DNA of 64,000 bases. Source: Zhengitettix transpicula. Lineage: Eukaryota > Arthropoda > Insecta > Orthoptera > Tetrigidae. This document shows positions 41,821-52,505 of this stretch, one piece after another (positions within the stretch are counted from its first letter, which is position 1; each line of letters starts with the position of its first letter). The position numbers and the translations under genes are program-made. The notes under the pieces were generated by a model that saw only the letters and a list, made by a program, of their open reading frames with translations, had not been told where the DNA came from and did no database searches. The stretch is taken from the NCBI GenBank assembly GCA_037074705.1, contig CM073591.1:73762532-73826531 (forward strand), written 5' to 3'.

Positions 41821-42395
41821 TTATTAATAAACATAAAAAAATTATATATCTCTCACAATTTAAAATACAACGTGACTTTCCCCGCCTTCCACAGGGGACA
41901 CCTTCAGACGTTATATTATTATAGAAACAATTTAAATATGTTTTAAATGCTTAATTGTTCATATATAACTTAAGCAAGCATTACTCTATCAAAACAAAGT
42001 ATTTTTATATTGAATAAAAAGTTCTCGGGTTTCCACCTGGGTAACAATGCGATTGAAACGCGACGTTTCGACGGACAAATGCACTGCCGTCATCTTCGCC
42101 TAAAAGATTATTAATAAACTTAAAAAAATTATATATCTCACATAATTTAAAATACAACGTGACTTTCTCCACCTTCGCCTAGAAGATGACGGCAGTGCAT
42201 TTGTCCGTCGAAACGTCGCGTTTCAGTCGCATTGTTACCCAGGTGGAAACCCGAGAACTTTTTCTTCAACAAATACACCGGGAAAGCCTTCGTTCTTTTT
42301 TATATTTTTATATTATTTTAAATTGCTTATTCAAATTTAAAACATATTTCAATTGTTTCTTGAATAATATAACGTCTGAGGAAGTCCCTAATGGA
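41821..42395. mobile_element. Fold-back element with nested inverted repeats (82-bp arms)
   Basis: Arms 42016-42097 and 42182-42263 are inverted copies of 82 bases with a single mismatch. An outer, more diverged pair (about 41900-41950 and 42333-42382) flanks them. The 84-base spacer contains TTATTAATAAACTTAAAAAA onward, a direct copy of 41821-41888. Each arm carries GACGG...CCGTC followed by GAAACGTCGCG, reading outward toward the AGAACTTTTT end. No protein is encoded. The near-identity of the arms indicates recent formation or gene conversion; transcripts through this intron would form a long hairpin. The class (MITE, fold-back or Penelope-derived) is not certain. Confidence 0.8.
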
Positions 42396-42415
42396 AGGGA
42401 AGAAACGTCAAGTTG

Positions 42416-42845
42416 TATAGGGTGTTTCAAAAAAAGTATGATCCGATTTGACAAGTGTAAATTTGGAAAAATAATTAACAAATAAAATTAATTTTCATTG
42501 GGAAATAAATGAAAATACATTGAGGTTTTTTACATAACGACTCAATGATGCTCAATATAAATACCCCCGCCCTACTTGAGATGCACAGCGGTATTCAAAT
42601 TCATCCCACACTCTAGCGAGCATGTCTTAAGTTACTGCTTCCACTGCCTATAAAGCGGTTCCGCAGTTCGACCATTGTTGCTAGAAATTGAGTCACATAA
42701 ACTGAGGGTGGGTTTTATGACCCCCACCCCCCCCTCCCACAAATCACATAAACTGTGGTCCGGTGACCTTGGAAGCAAGTGAAGTAAGACTGAATCATTT
42801 TTGTACAGTACGGCCGATCCATCGTCGAGGAAGCCTTTCATTTAA
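42416..42845 (-). pseudogene. Decayed mariner/Tc1-type DDE transposase fragment
   Basis: On the minus strand, fragments in shifting frames include LLPRSPDHSLCDLWEG, equivalent to the WPPRSPDLTPCDFFLWG block around the third catalytic acidic residue of mariner-like transposases, and MLARVWDEFEYRCAS, which resembles their C-terminal region. A poly-C run, frameshifts and stops interrupt it. The element end is marked by GGGTGTTTCAAAAAAAGTAT at 42419-42438, a terminus style common in insect IS630/Tc1/mariner relatives. The N-terminal helix-turn-helix and the first two catalytic aspartates are not recognisable. It inserted next to the fold-back element at 41.8-42.4 kb. Confidence 0.72.
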
Positions 42846-44199
42846 AAACTCTCACACGTATAGGGAAACACGTGAAAATCTAGAGTTTCTTCATTTTAAC
42901 AGTACATTGTTCAATCATGCCGGGTTAAAAGCGGAATAGTTATGAATTTCAGAAATCGGATGATTGTATATGAAACACACTGAATTTTAAATTTTGTAAT
43001 ATACGTAATTTTTGTTTCTAAAAAAAATATTCTTACCACTCAACCATTATCTACTAATTTAAATAAATGATGTGTTTAAACAAAAATAATAAGGAATATT
43101 TAATTTTCAGCTCCGCTTCAAATCGTATTGAATAGTAACATTCAATTCCAATGTTAGATGGAATGAGATAAAAAAATGTTTTAATTTTGGAAATGGGACG
43201 GAACCAATTCGTTTAAATTTTGTCTACTAAAGGAGGAAGCCCCCTGATAGCTGGACTGCTCAAACCGTTTGGTTCAATCTTAATTTGTTCCCCTCCTCGA
43301 ATCTTCCACAGGCGTGGGTATACGAATTGAAATCTGTATCCAATCGTAAAAGACTTCAACGTGTAACAACTGCATCGTAAGTAACCTAAAAGTATAAGTT
43401 AGTGTAACAAAATCACTAAGAGCCCCGCGGAAATGTTTTCAAGGTATTGCGTTCCTTTTTAGTGATCTAATCCGACGGAAATATTTTCAGTGAATACAAT
43501 TATAGACTCATTGTTTTCGTCCTTGAGAACCAGTGTTCTATGAGATTCTTATCCTATTTATAATTTACGTCCGTGCTGAAAACATTAGTTTCGCCCCATG
43601 ACGCCCAAAGGACCCTCAAAACTGATGAGAAACGCAGTTACGGTAGTCGGATCACAACACACGACAGGCTATGATAACGCGTGTTAGTGACAACTTTATC
43701 AAGAGCTGATACAACAACTGGTAACGAATTATTTTAATTATGATTAGCCGACCGATTATTCTTACGCAAAGACTGAACACAGTGCATTCACTCAAAACAA
43801 AACCTTTGCAACATGCTCCTGCACGATGCAAAATTTCATTTTATTACCTGTTTAACCACATTTATTTTTGTCAAATATTGCAACAAAATAAAAATTATTT
43901 GTAACGGCTACTAAAAGATTTTAAGTCTGGAAGTAGATCTGAATGGAGGTCTTTCTAATTGTTATTCATCACGATTTCTAGTTTTAAACCAAGTTTAAGG
44001 GGGAGGGGGGGGGGCACCGTTTAACTGCAAACACTAAAGATCACCATCGTAAGGAAAGGTCCAAAAATAACTAATCTGAAACCAAACGCATTTGGAGAGT
44101 ATGTCGGCTAAAAAATAAAAACAATGGACGCAAAGGTTTTCCGCGCTGAATTTGCTCCAAATGTGATTCTCGGGATTCTACCAGGGCAAGTGCTTCATT

Positions 44200-44270
44200 T
44201 AACGACAAACTGCGACAACCTGACAACGACGGCGGAGCTTGCCGCCGAAACGTTGGCCCGGTTTGAAGCC
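44200..44270 (+). repeat. GC hairpin with CTGAC...GAAACGTT core
   Basis: CCTGACAACGA is followed by a perfect GGCGG/CCGCC stem (44231-44246) and GAAACGTTGG (44247-44256). It lies in a short open frame (44124-44312) that I do not take as a gene. The arrangement resembles the end sequences of some retroelements, including Penelope-like ones. Confidence 0.45.
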
Positions 44271-45168
44271 AGAGAATTGGAAAAACATTACAAGTGGACG
44301 CTACGGGTGTAAGGAGAAAGAAAAGTTAGTCATAAACCACAAACCGTTCAAAAACTAACGGAGATTAAAGGTCGGAATATTATACTAAATCCTTGAATAC
44401 TTGGATAATTCAAATACGAAGCCCATTCAAAATAGGATAAAAACGTGTCTTCGTACGTTATTGTATAATATTAATTAAAAGGGTTCTTACGGATGAATGG
44501 CAGGACAACTGTAATTCAAAATACTTGGTATAATGCGTAGCGTGGGGTTTCTGCCGCCCGGGAGGCTGAGGCCAAATTCGTCGCCCCCCTTATGTTCGTA
44601 TTTAAATCCAAAATATACAGAAATTCTTTAATATCACCGTAATATTGTAAAGACAACAAAATTAGAAACCAAGCGGTCAGTTTGAAATCTCGATACGTTG
44701 TCAACCCGATAAAACTCCGAGTATAAATCTAATACAATTTCCAAAGCCACAACTGGAAACTACTTCTTGACGAACTCGGATCTGCTTCTGGTGAAATGGA
44801 AATTTTCGCAGTTTTTTTTTTTTACGTGACTGTCTCCTCAGCTTTCAATCAGAGACGACGTAGGTGTCAGCTACTCGGGCCTTGCCGGGAAATTTTGAAC
44901 GAGACATATTACATTACGTTATTCATATTCTATATACCCTCGTAGTCTTTAAATGAATGGATACATGTGGCCTGACATTTAGTTCGCATAGGTGTGTTAT
45001 GCTAATTAGTGTTAATTTACTGAATGCAATTATTTAAATTTGAACATAAACTCGTATTAAGCCGCGACCAAATTCTTTAGAGGGAAGGAGCGGCGAAGAA
45101 GAAACGTTTGCCTGCCTCTAGTGTACATGGGCGAAGGATATTATTTGTTAAGAAGTGCAGACGCTGAC

Positions 45169-45381
45169 CTGCGCCACGAGGCTGCCCGCCAACTCCTCCC
45201 CGCGGTCCAGCTTGAGCCCTTGTCCGGCGACAGCCGTGAGGGCCAGCGCATAGTCCCTGTCACACTTCACTTTGTTGGCCAGACACCGCTTCATGGTGTC
45301 CAGCAGCCGCAGCTCCGCGTCCTGACGACATAGCAGGGCTTCGTGCACGGCCCTGCTCTGCACGTGCGAAGAGAACCCCAT
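45169..45381 (-). CDS. Fps85D: Fps/FER-type tyrosine kinase, coding exon 1 (start of F-BAR domain)
   Basis: This is the first coding exon (71 codons) of a cytoplasmic tyrosine kinase of the Fes/FER family. These proteins bind curved membranes through an N-terminal F-BAR domain and signal through SH2 and kinase domains to cadherin junctions and actin. The product begins [17 protein letters not shown] and continues with [18 protein letters not shown] and [14 protein letters not shown]. These match the opening helix of FER/Fps F-BAR domains (HEAVL, ELRLLETVKK, KSDKEYA in vertebrate FER). The start ATG at 45381 is supported by an in-frame TAG a few codons upstream with no other ATG between. The exon ends ...GSLVAQ at CAG|GTCAGC, phase 0, and joins exon 2, also phase 0. 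It sits in a GC-rich island, unlike the AT-rich surroundings. The family assignment is strong. The choice between the fps and fer names rests on insects usually having a single such gene, which is family knowledge rather than something visible here. Confidence 0.9.
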
Positions 45382-45640
45382 CCCCACCGGCACAGAGCAC
45401 TACCCCGCGACCACGACTGACATTTCCGCACTCGCGCACCAGCACCACGTCTCCTTCGCCGACCTCTTCAGGCCCGTCGGAACCTGCAACTGACGCGGGT
45501 CTTCGGTGAGCCCGGGCGGTTGCTCGCGGAGACCGACAGAGGGCAGCACCGGCCGATCCGAACGTTCCGGGTCTAAGGCCTCTGACCCCAGGTACCGTCT
45601 GATCCCGTTCAGTCGGTCAACCCCTCCCCAATAAGATCGG
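45382..45640 (-). promoter_or_regulatory. CpG-rich island upstream of the Fps/FER start codon (5' UTR and probable promoter)
   Basis: Directly upstream of the ATG at 45381, some 250 bases are rich in G, C and CpG, whereas the flanks are AT-rich. In the coding frame this stretch carries a TAG just before the start, so it is untranslated there. A TTGCAG|GTTCC sequence on the minus strand near 45490 could be an acceptor for a further upstream non-coding exon. Promoter and 5' UTR function are inferred from position and composition. No TATA box or initiator was pinned down. Confidence 0.45.
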
Positions 45641-45964
45641 TCCTCATCAATGTCTGTTGATGCTCTTTAATTACTCTTTTCCGAAGTTCCATCTCCAAAA
45701 CATGCAGTTCAGATTCCCATCAAACAAAACTATGCCGCATTCCTTGAAATGGCTGTTGATGCTCTCCTACCAGTCCCGGAACATATCCTCCGGTTACGTT
45801 CCTGGACTCTCGCCGTATTCAGAAATGTTGGGAACCCGACACTATTTTCCCCGTTGAAATAATGTAAACACAAACTGTTACATTATCAGACATTTTCGTT
45901 ATTACATATCTGTTCAACGACTTCTTCTTCGACTTTTCCCCCCTTTTATAGGTTTGCCGTCTTC

Positions 45965-46500
45965 AATTTACAATTTCTGTCCGTCGTTCCAATCTCCCTC
46001 TTCCAAATTCCTGTCCTCCATCATGGTTTTCCACTTTAATCTGGTTCTGCCCCATTTATTTTTTCCAGGAGGTGACCATTGGTATATTTCTTTTGGCCGT
46101 CTTCCATTTTCCATCCTTTGTACGTGACCATACCATTTAAGGGTTCGGTTTTCAATCCTTTTAACAACAGACGTGGTTACGTTCATTTCTTTCCAAAAGA
46201 GCTCATTTCTAATTTTATCCTATCTTGTTTTTTGAAGCCTTCTCCTCGGATAATCGAATTCTACTGTTCCAATTTTGTTCTTTTTTAATTCTGTCAGGGG
46301 CCAAGTTTCACTTCCATAACATAGAATGTTCTGTATTATGCTCTAATAAATTTTGATTTTTCTTTCCATTGTTAAATTTTTTTTCCAAATTATTCCGTGT
46401 AAAATCTTGGTAGCATTCTTTGCCATAGCAATTTTAGTTTGTATACATCTTTCGAAACAGGAAAAATAAAAAGTGAATTTTTTTAAATACTTGGGGTCAA
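45965..46500 (-). pseudogene. Decayed non-LTR retrotransposon (LINE) reverse-transcriptase C-terminus
   Basis: Reading the minus strand from about 46490, interrupted frames give AKNATKILHGIIWKK, IIQNILCYGSETWPLTE and, after a stop, MNVTTSVVKRIENRTLKWYG, HVQRMENGRRPKEIYQW, then a Lys/Arg-rich GRTRLKWKTMMED tail. The blocks LCYGSETW and LKWYGHVQRM are hallmarks of the C-terminal part of LINE ORF2 in insects, after the reverse-transcriptase fingers and palm. At least two in-frame stops interrupt it and the endonuclease and catalytic YADD region are missing, so it is a dead 5'-truncated copy. It lies just upstream of the kinase CpG island and has nothing to do with that gene's function. Confidence 0.85.
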
Positions 46501-47612
46501 TAATTACAAATTTCAGTGACTTCTAATAACATATTGTAGTAATTAGTAATTAATTCATTATTATAATTATAAAGTTAGATTGTAGAGGACTTATTATTGG
46601 ATATAAAGCGGACACCGCAACAAGGCGGCGAGACAAAGAATGTATTGTTGGAGTTAAGAGAGTGTACGCGCTCAAAATCTACGAGACGAAGTTAGTTAGT
46701 TGGACGGCGGACACAGTTGCAGGCAGACATCAATTCAGCAAATTCATATTATAAAAAGTTGGGCAGCGGACATAGAACAGTTCGAAAGCAATCTTCAGTC
46801 AGCGGCAAGACGCGAAAGGAAAAAGTCTACGTCGAGAACTGGGACATAGCAGTTCGGTCCACATAGAGAAATAGAAACAGTAAAAGTTTGCGGATCCAGA
46901 ATTATGAATAGGGCTATCTAGGAAGTCCAACGGCGAGCTAATAGTTTACATAAAACGCAAGTAACCAGTTTTGACGGAGAGAAGTTTTGCTTCACAAACT
47001 GAACAAATTTTCGCATAGAGAGACTTTGTTGAGACCTACGTCCGGAAACTGGCTGAGGGTGAGATGATCGAGGTTCCAGGATAGCAGAGATCCAGAGCAA
47101 CTACCGTGTGTTCAAATTCTAATGAGTAGAATCAGTGATATCCCCAAATCGTGTGCACAAGAAAACCCAAAAAATGAGACCTGGGCGGCCGTAAGTAGTA
47201 AACTTTAAAATTGATTGTAAACCTCTTTTAAAATATATGTCAGATCGTTCTTTAATTATTCACTTCGTTAATTATTTACTTCTTTAATTGTTTAGTTCTT
47301 TAATTTAAATTCAATCATTAGTCTTATTTTCGTCCGCAACAAAATTCGTCGAGGTTCAGACGAATTAATTTACCTAAAAAGCTACATGTAATTGATTGTA
47401 TAAAATTCACCCATTTATCAAACCCAGATAAAGACCCTGAGATCCCAAATATTATTGTGTAATTCTAAACCTTAATAAATTTGTTTAATTGTTTCACTTA
47501 ACTTCTTTTTAATTATTTAGACGCCTGTTTATTACAATATAAACAATGAGATATTAAGAATCATGCAAGATTATTCCTTTTGTGGTGAGGTTGATTATTA
47601 AGACTCTTAATT
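46501..47612. other. Intergenic stretch between decayed LINE and LINE-derived retroposon
   Basis: AT-rich DNA with a GC-richer patch at 46600-47170 that is not open in any long frame. It starts with a TATA-like GATATAAAGCGGAC, a 14-base sequence also found at 2584-2597. It may be the leader of an unrecognised transposon. Nothing else was recognised. Confidence 0.4.
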
Positions 47613-47621
47613 TCATAAATT

Positions 47622-48012
47622 CCCCACCGATGGTGTCTCTGCCTTATCGTGGCGGTGGTGTTCTAATGACCTCAAGAGCTATGCCGTCGGCAGTATAACT
47701 ACTGGCAGGGTCTCCCTTGCCGGACAGGTCTTGAGGGAAGAACCTGACTAAAAGAGATACCCAGTTCCTCCAGGTTGGGGGTTAAGCGTGGGGCTAACAA
47801 CCCTACCTCGTAAAACAAACAATTGTTACGAAATCTACAGAAGGAATAGCCGGACGGATGACTGTACGACGAAATGGCAAATCCAGAATATCAGGATGTT
47901 GAAAGTGAAGAATTGGCGGACCATAGCCATGAATAGGAAGGAATGGCAGGAACTTCTGAAGAAGGCTAAGGCCCACATCGGGCTGTAATGCTAATGACGA
48001 TGATGATGAATG
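47622..48012 (+). mobile_element. Short LINE-derived retroposon with internal deletion and 9-bp target-site duplication
   Basis: This 391-bp insertion is bracketed by the direct repeat TCATAAATT (47613-47621 and 48013-48021). The first part (to about 47810) carries a GC-rich leader-like sequence (GTCTCCCTTGCCGGACAGG, then CCTCCAGGTTGGGGGTTAAG) of the kind seen at the 5' end of some insect non-LTR elements. The last part encodes KVKNWRTIAMNRKEWQELLK and KAKAHIGL then a stop, the typical extreme C-terminus of a LINE ORF2, followed by a GATGATGAT tail. Almost all of the ORF2 body is absent. It is therefore a non-autonomous element with LINE ends, mobilised in trans, and quite recent judging by the preserved duplication. 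Confidence 0.75.
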
Positions 48013-48021
48013 TCATAAATT

Positions 48022-51000
48022 ACTTTAATTTATTATTAACTTTGGTTGATATAATATATATGAAATTAATAACACGAAACTAATTTGATTCACTATTTAA
48101 TTCTGCTAAACTATTACAATTCACCCACATATAAAAAAGTTCGCACGGTAAAATAAATATCTCACGGTGGAATGCGAAACTAACTAGAATGAAAATTGGC
48201 AATTGAAATGTTTTCAAAGCAATGTAATAAAAGACAACAGCAGGATTTGCTTACATAAAGTTCAGCCGAAAATTTAACCCTCCAAATGACAAATGAGGAA
48301 CACGATCACACTACACTTTCCATACATCTTTTAAACTGGGTTTTCCTGGACCAAAAATTTTCTAAGTTCGATTTTTTCCAAAATTTTATTTATGTAGGGC
48401 ATTACATTCACATTCAAAATGTTGATGGGTCTTTTTATCACAACTTTTTTAAGATTGATCACAATAAATTCCTAACCTAACTCCAACAAGTCTTAGTTAC
48501 AGGCGTTTTTATGTATTTTCGTCAAATGTTAAATTTTTTTAAAAATTGTTATTTTTTCCACAGGTCGGGACCTGTCTGAATCCGAATGGGCTACTTTTAA
48601 CCCTTCATTTCCTCGTTCTGTAAAATAAATTGTTCTTCATTGGTGAGCTCTTATTACAATGTTTGTACAATAGCTCCTGCATGTCATACAGTTGGCCAAT
48701 GAAACAAATTCGCCAATTCCTGCTGTCTGTTGGTCAAAATACCCTTGGAAAAACTTTGACCAGTCTACACCAAGGTGATTTCAAGTTGTGGTTAGACACA
48801 TCATTCAAAACTTTGTAGATTAAATTTATACACTGAAGGTCATTGAAGTAGGCTAATCCTTACAAAAATCTGGAAGGGTTAAAGTCGTGACCTGTGAAAT
48901 AGCGCATTTGGGTTCGAAATTTGAAATAACTCGTTGGTACATTGGTTGCAATATTTGGGTTATATTGAGTGGAAGGCAAGATCACACAGGCACGGAACGT
49001 CTCAGATTTATGGGGCGGGTCGCACCTGTATGGAAGTGAGAGATGGTTGGTGGCTTACCTGAAATCAAGCACCTGTGTTGGCATTTTAGATAGGACTGTT
49101 GTGAGCACTTCTCTTCTATACTCAGAAAATATGTAAAATTTTCAACTTTCTAACATGGATTTTAACATCACATCCTTATTGGCTCTAGTATGTGTACATC
49201 ACATTACATATATACTACCTGATTGCCCAGGTATTTATTTACTCCAATTTGATAATACAAAATAAAATTAATAAATTCTATAGTGAAAAATATTAGTATT
49301 ATTTGGTTCAAAAATCTCTTTATACACAGAGAACAGGTAAAACTATTGTATAAATTAGTAATAATTATATTATAATACAAAATGTAGATTACAATTAGAA
49401 ATGATTATATTTACAATAAAATAATTGTTTGGCAATTTTCAAGCAACTGTTTTGAATTTATTTACTCACCTAATGATAAATTGATTTCCAGATATTCTTG
49501 TTCTGAATACAAACAGTGAGGGATAATTCTCTTGACAGTAATTTAAAAAGATTTGTACTACTTAATAGGAGTAATCATTAAATTCAAAAACTTTATATTA
49601 TCTGTTCGTATGTAAAATATACAGTATAATGCTTTCAAACTCAACAGTTTTAATTAACCCACAAATTTAATTATATATAGTTTCAACTTCAGGAGCAAGG
49701 ATAAAATTCTTTTAGAGAACCTACTCTTGAAAAACAAGTTGTCCATGTTAAAAACATTCTGCTGTCCAATCCACATTACAGTACTGTAGATTGCCCCTGT
49801 ACAAGTTGGTTGAGATTGATAAAGCAAATATAATTGGAAATACTATAAAGATAGATGGGAGAATGGGTAGCAACCCTTTCAATTCTCTCGTAGTCACTTC
49901 GACAACATTGCCCTACATCTTAGCCTTCTGTAAGGTTCTACAATTGTATTTCACTTAACCTTCAGTTAAATATCAATATTATTTGGCAATTCTCAAAAAT
50001 GAATTATTTGATACGTATCACTGTAATTACATCATGTTTTTTACTTCAGTGGTCAAAAATAAATGGGTCATATACAAAATAAGCTGTAACAAGGTAAAAT
50101 TGATACTCATTTATAGATGAGTTGGCTTACCTTAAATCAGTTGGGTCAAAACAATTAATATATTCAAAAGATAAAGCTGATTAAAGGTCAACTGTTCTCC
50201 ATTTCTATCCAAAGAGTTATGTCTAAGGCTGGCTGTAAACAAATTCAGATACAGGCAGCAGTTCTTCATTTTGTCCTGTTCTGGTCCATCCTCTTCATAT
50301 CGGTTATTTCCTTTTCCCCTCCCTCACCAAGGAGTTTATAAAATTTAAATCTTTTGTAATGTCCTACTGACTGTTTGTCCCCCCTCTTAATTTTACCATC
50401 ACATATTCATTTGGAAAGCTAGTCTAATCCTTCAGGTCTTCCAGTAGACAACTTGTCCTCAATCTAGTACTCTTCACAATTAATTTCATAATCTCTTTCC
50501 TCAAACACATTTCAATGCAAGAGAGCATTCACCAATAGGTCAACTCCTTAACCTCCTCCACTACACCAGAAACAACTTTTATATTAAATTATCTGTTCTT
50601 TACCTACTTATATTTAGCTCAAACTCTAATAACCTCATAGTTTGTATACTCTTTGGACCTTTTTGTAAGAAATTGGACATTAAGCTTTTAAATTCAATGT
50701 TGTTTCTGAAAAACTACACAATACATCCAATATGCATAGCTCAAAAATAAATTCATCTGAGTTTTAACATTCAGGTGAACATATCTTACATATACAAATA
50801 TTTAAATATGAAAGGGAAACAGAAATGAAACTTAATTAAACATAAATTATGTATATTTTAATTCAAGTCAAATTTTACAATTTGTTCCAAAGAACATCAA
50901 AAACACGATGCAGGAACAACAAATTTGCTGTGGCTTCCAATTGGAGGAATTTGGAAAAAGGTGAGGGCAATAAAGTAAAGTGAATTTATTGAGCTTCCTA

Positions 51001-51385
51001 CTGGTTTAACTATCTTTACTTTTTCTAACAGTGATACAGAAGTCAACAATTAAGCAAAAAATAAAAACAATCAAATTACACCAAAAGTACCATTTCCTTA
51101 GTCACTGGGTTACAAAAGATGTGGTCATCTTAAATCAATAAATGAATATGTTCACATACTATATGACTTGCATTTTGAATTTCCATTAAGTCCACCCTAT
51201 GTCGGCACACAGCAGGCAGCTCAATGCTAATGTGGGGGGTAAACCATGGAATAATGCCATTTATGGATAACATTTAAATCACAAAATCTTAGCAGGGCGC
51301 AACTTTGTCCGATTTCTTCAAGCCCCCAAAACACCCAACCAAGATTTCACATGAATGCCCACAGGCTACCACAGCACTCCAGAAA
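48022..51385. other. Intergenic DNA downstream of the ATP synthase subunit c gene
   Basis: AT-rich and without recognised genes or repeats. The part next to 51.4 kb may belong to a long 3' UTR of the subunit c gene if the AATAAA at 51386 is skipped. Confidence 0.5.
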
Positions 51386-51391
51386 TTTATT
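51386..51391 (-). promoter_or_regulatory. Candidate polyadenylation signal for the distal terminal exon
   Basis: An AATAAA on the minus strand (context ATAAATAAA) lies about 100 bases after the TAA at 51489. It is suitably placed for the canonical subunit c transcript, though a longer 3' UTR cannot be excluded. Confidence 0.45.
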
Positions 51392-51488
51392 TATACCATG
51401 GAAAACCCAACACACCCTATTAACTTCCCCCTCCCCACAAGAAGGATATATCCCCCTTGGCAGTGAGTAGGTATAAACTAAAATGCAT

Positions 51489-51671
<183 letters not shown>

Positions 51672-52033
51672 TTAACACTTGAACTTTATAACATTAAAAA
51701 ATATCACTCACCTGACAAAATAATTTAATAAATCAATACCACATTAAAAATTATGTTAACACTTTAGGATCAACAGGGCACATGAAACATTTTAAATTTA
51801 CAAAAGCTACCCAGCAGATCAGAAAGGATTGATCACTTATGTAAAGTGCGGGGGAATCCACAAAATCATCATATCTGCTCCAATTTGTAGTTTAACTAAT
51901 TTCAGCACGCTGCATTTAGAACCCTGACACTTAGCGAATTTGAGTCACTTTGGACCAAATGAATTGTAACATTGTAATACATACTTCCTGAAGACTAGCT
52001 CTTCAAGGAAAAAATTCATAATTGCAAAATAAT

Positions 52034-52039
52034 TTTATT
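52034..52039 (-). promoter_or_regulatory. Candidate polyadenylation signal for the proximal terminal exon
   Basis: An AATAAA on the minus strand lies about 300 bases downstream of the TAG at 52342 and before the distal exon. It would let the proximal exon act as a true alternative last exon. In AT-rich DNA this hexamer is common by chance. Confidence 0.35.
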
Positions 52040-52341
52040 GACTTCACAAGATACAGTCTCATACTTCTTTGAATATTGATACAGCAATACACTTAAAATG
52101 AAAACTAAATACTTTATCAGTAATGGATATAAATCAATACAGTTATAGTGAAGTGTTTACAAGAACTGCATTATCTAAGATTGAGAATCTAGATTTACTT
52201 CTTTACATAATGTGAATATATTACAATCTTTTAATCACCAATATGGGCGGGGTATCAATATTGAATATTCCGTTTTATCTTTTAAAGTGTTCCACATAGC
52301 ATTTGTATTGTCCATGCGGTAGAAATAAGTTAAACGTCACA

Positions 52342-52505
52342 CTACATAGCAAAAAGTAACACAAATGCTACCATCAGACAAAACAATCCCATAGCCTCTG
52401 TCAAAGCAAACCCAAGAATAGCATATGAAAACAGTTGTTGCTTGAGAGTAGGATTCCTAGAATATCCCATAATTAAACCATTAAAAACAATTCCAATACC
52501 AACAC
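52342..52505 (-). CDS. ATPsynC: Mitochondrial ATP synthase subunit c, proximal alternative terminal exon (variant isoform)
   Basis: This second terminal exon lies 689 bases upstream of the canonical one and has exactly the same length and phase. It reads [18 protein letters not shown], then [20 protein letters not shown] and [15 protein letters not shown], followed by TAG. The acceptor ATTTGCAG is canonical and the first two bases again complete the split Gly codon. It keeps the RNP loop, the methylated-lysine site and the proton-binding Glu (ALTEAMG). Of 53 residues, 42 are identical to the distal exon and the 11 changes are mostly conservative. Many codons differ only at the third base, which points to long maintenance under selection and not to a fresh duplicate or a dead copy. 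Splicing exon 3 to this exon would give a different 138-residue precursor. Whether it is expressed is not shown by the sequence. Confidence 0.88.

Larger units (their letters stand above)
24965..45168 (-). other. Fps85D: Intron 1 of the Fps/FER-type kinase gene (about 20.2 kb)
   Basis: This interval is bounded by a GTCAGC donor (45168 side) and a TTGTGCAG acceptor (24965 side), both phase 0. It is AT-rich and made largely of decayed repeats: three copies of the GC-rich repeat (26.9-30.1 kb), two copies of the GAAACGTT repeat (38.8 and 40.0 kb), fold-back elements at 36.0 and 42.1 kb, a decayed DDE transposase (42.4-42.8 kb), a possible SINE remnant (41.0 kb) and a hairpin element (44.2 kb). 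The stretches 30131-34600, 38000-38740 and 42850-44100 show only AT-rich sequence without recognisable genes. GC-richer patches at 34600-35110 and 36600-37460 have no open frame I can assign; an alternative promoter or first exon there is possible but unproven. Confidence 0.8.

Noticed and set aside
44124..44312. 62-codon plus-strand frame
   Set aside because: Overlaps the GC hairpin with the GAAACGTT core; no recognised domain. Better explained as a retroelement end.
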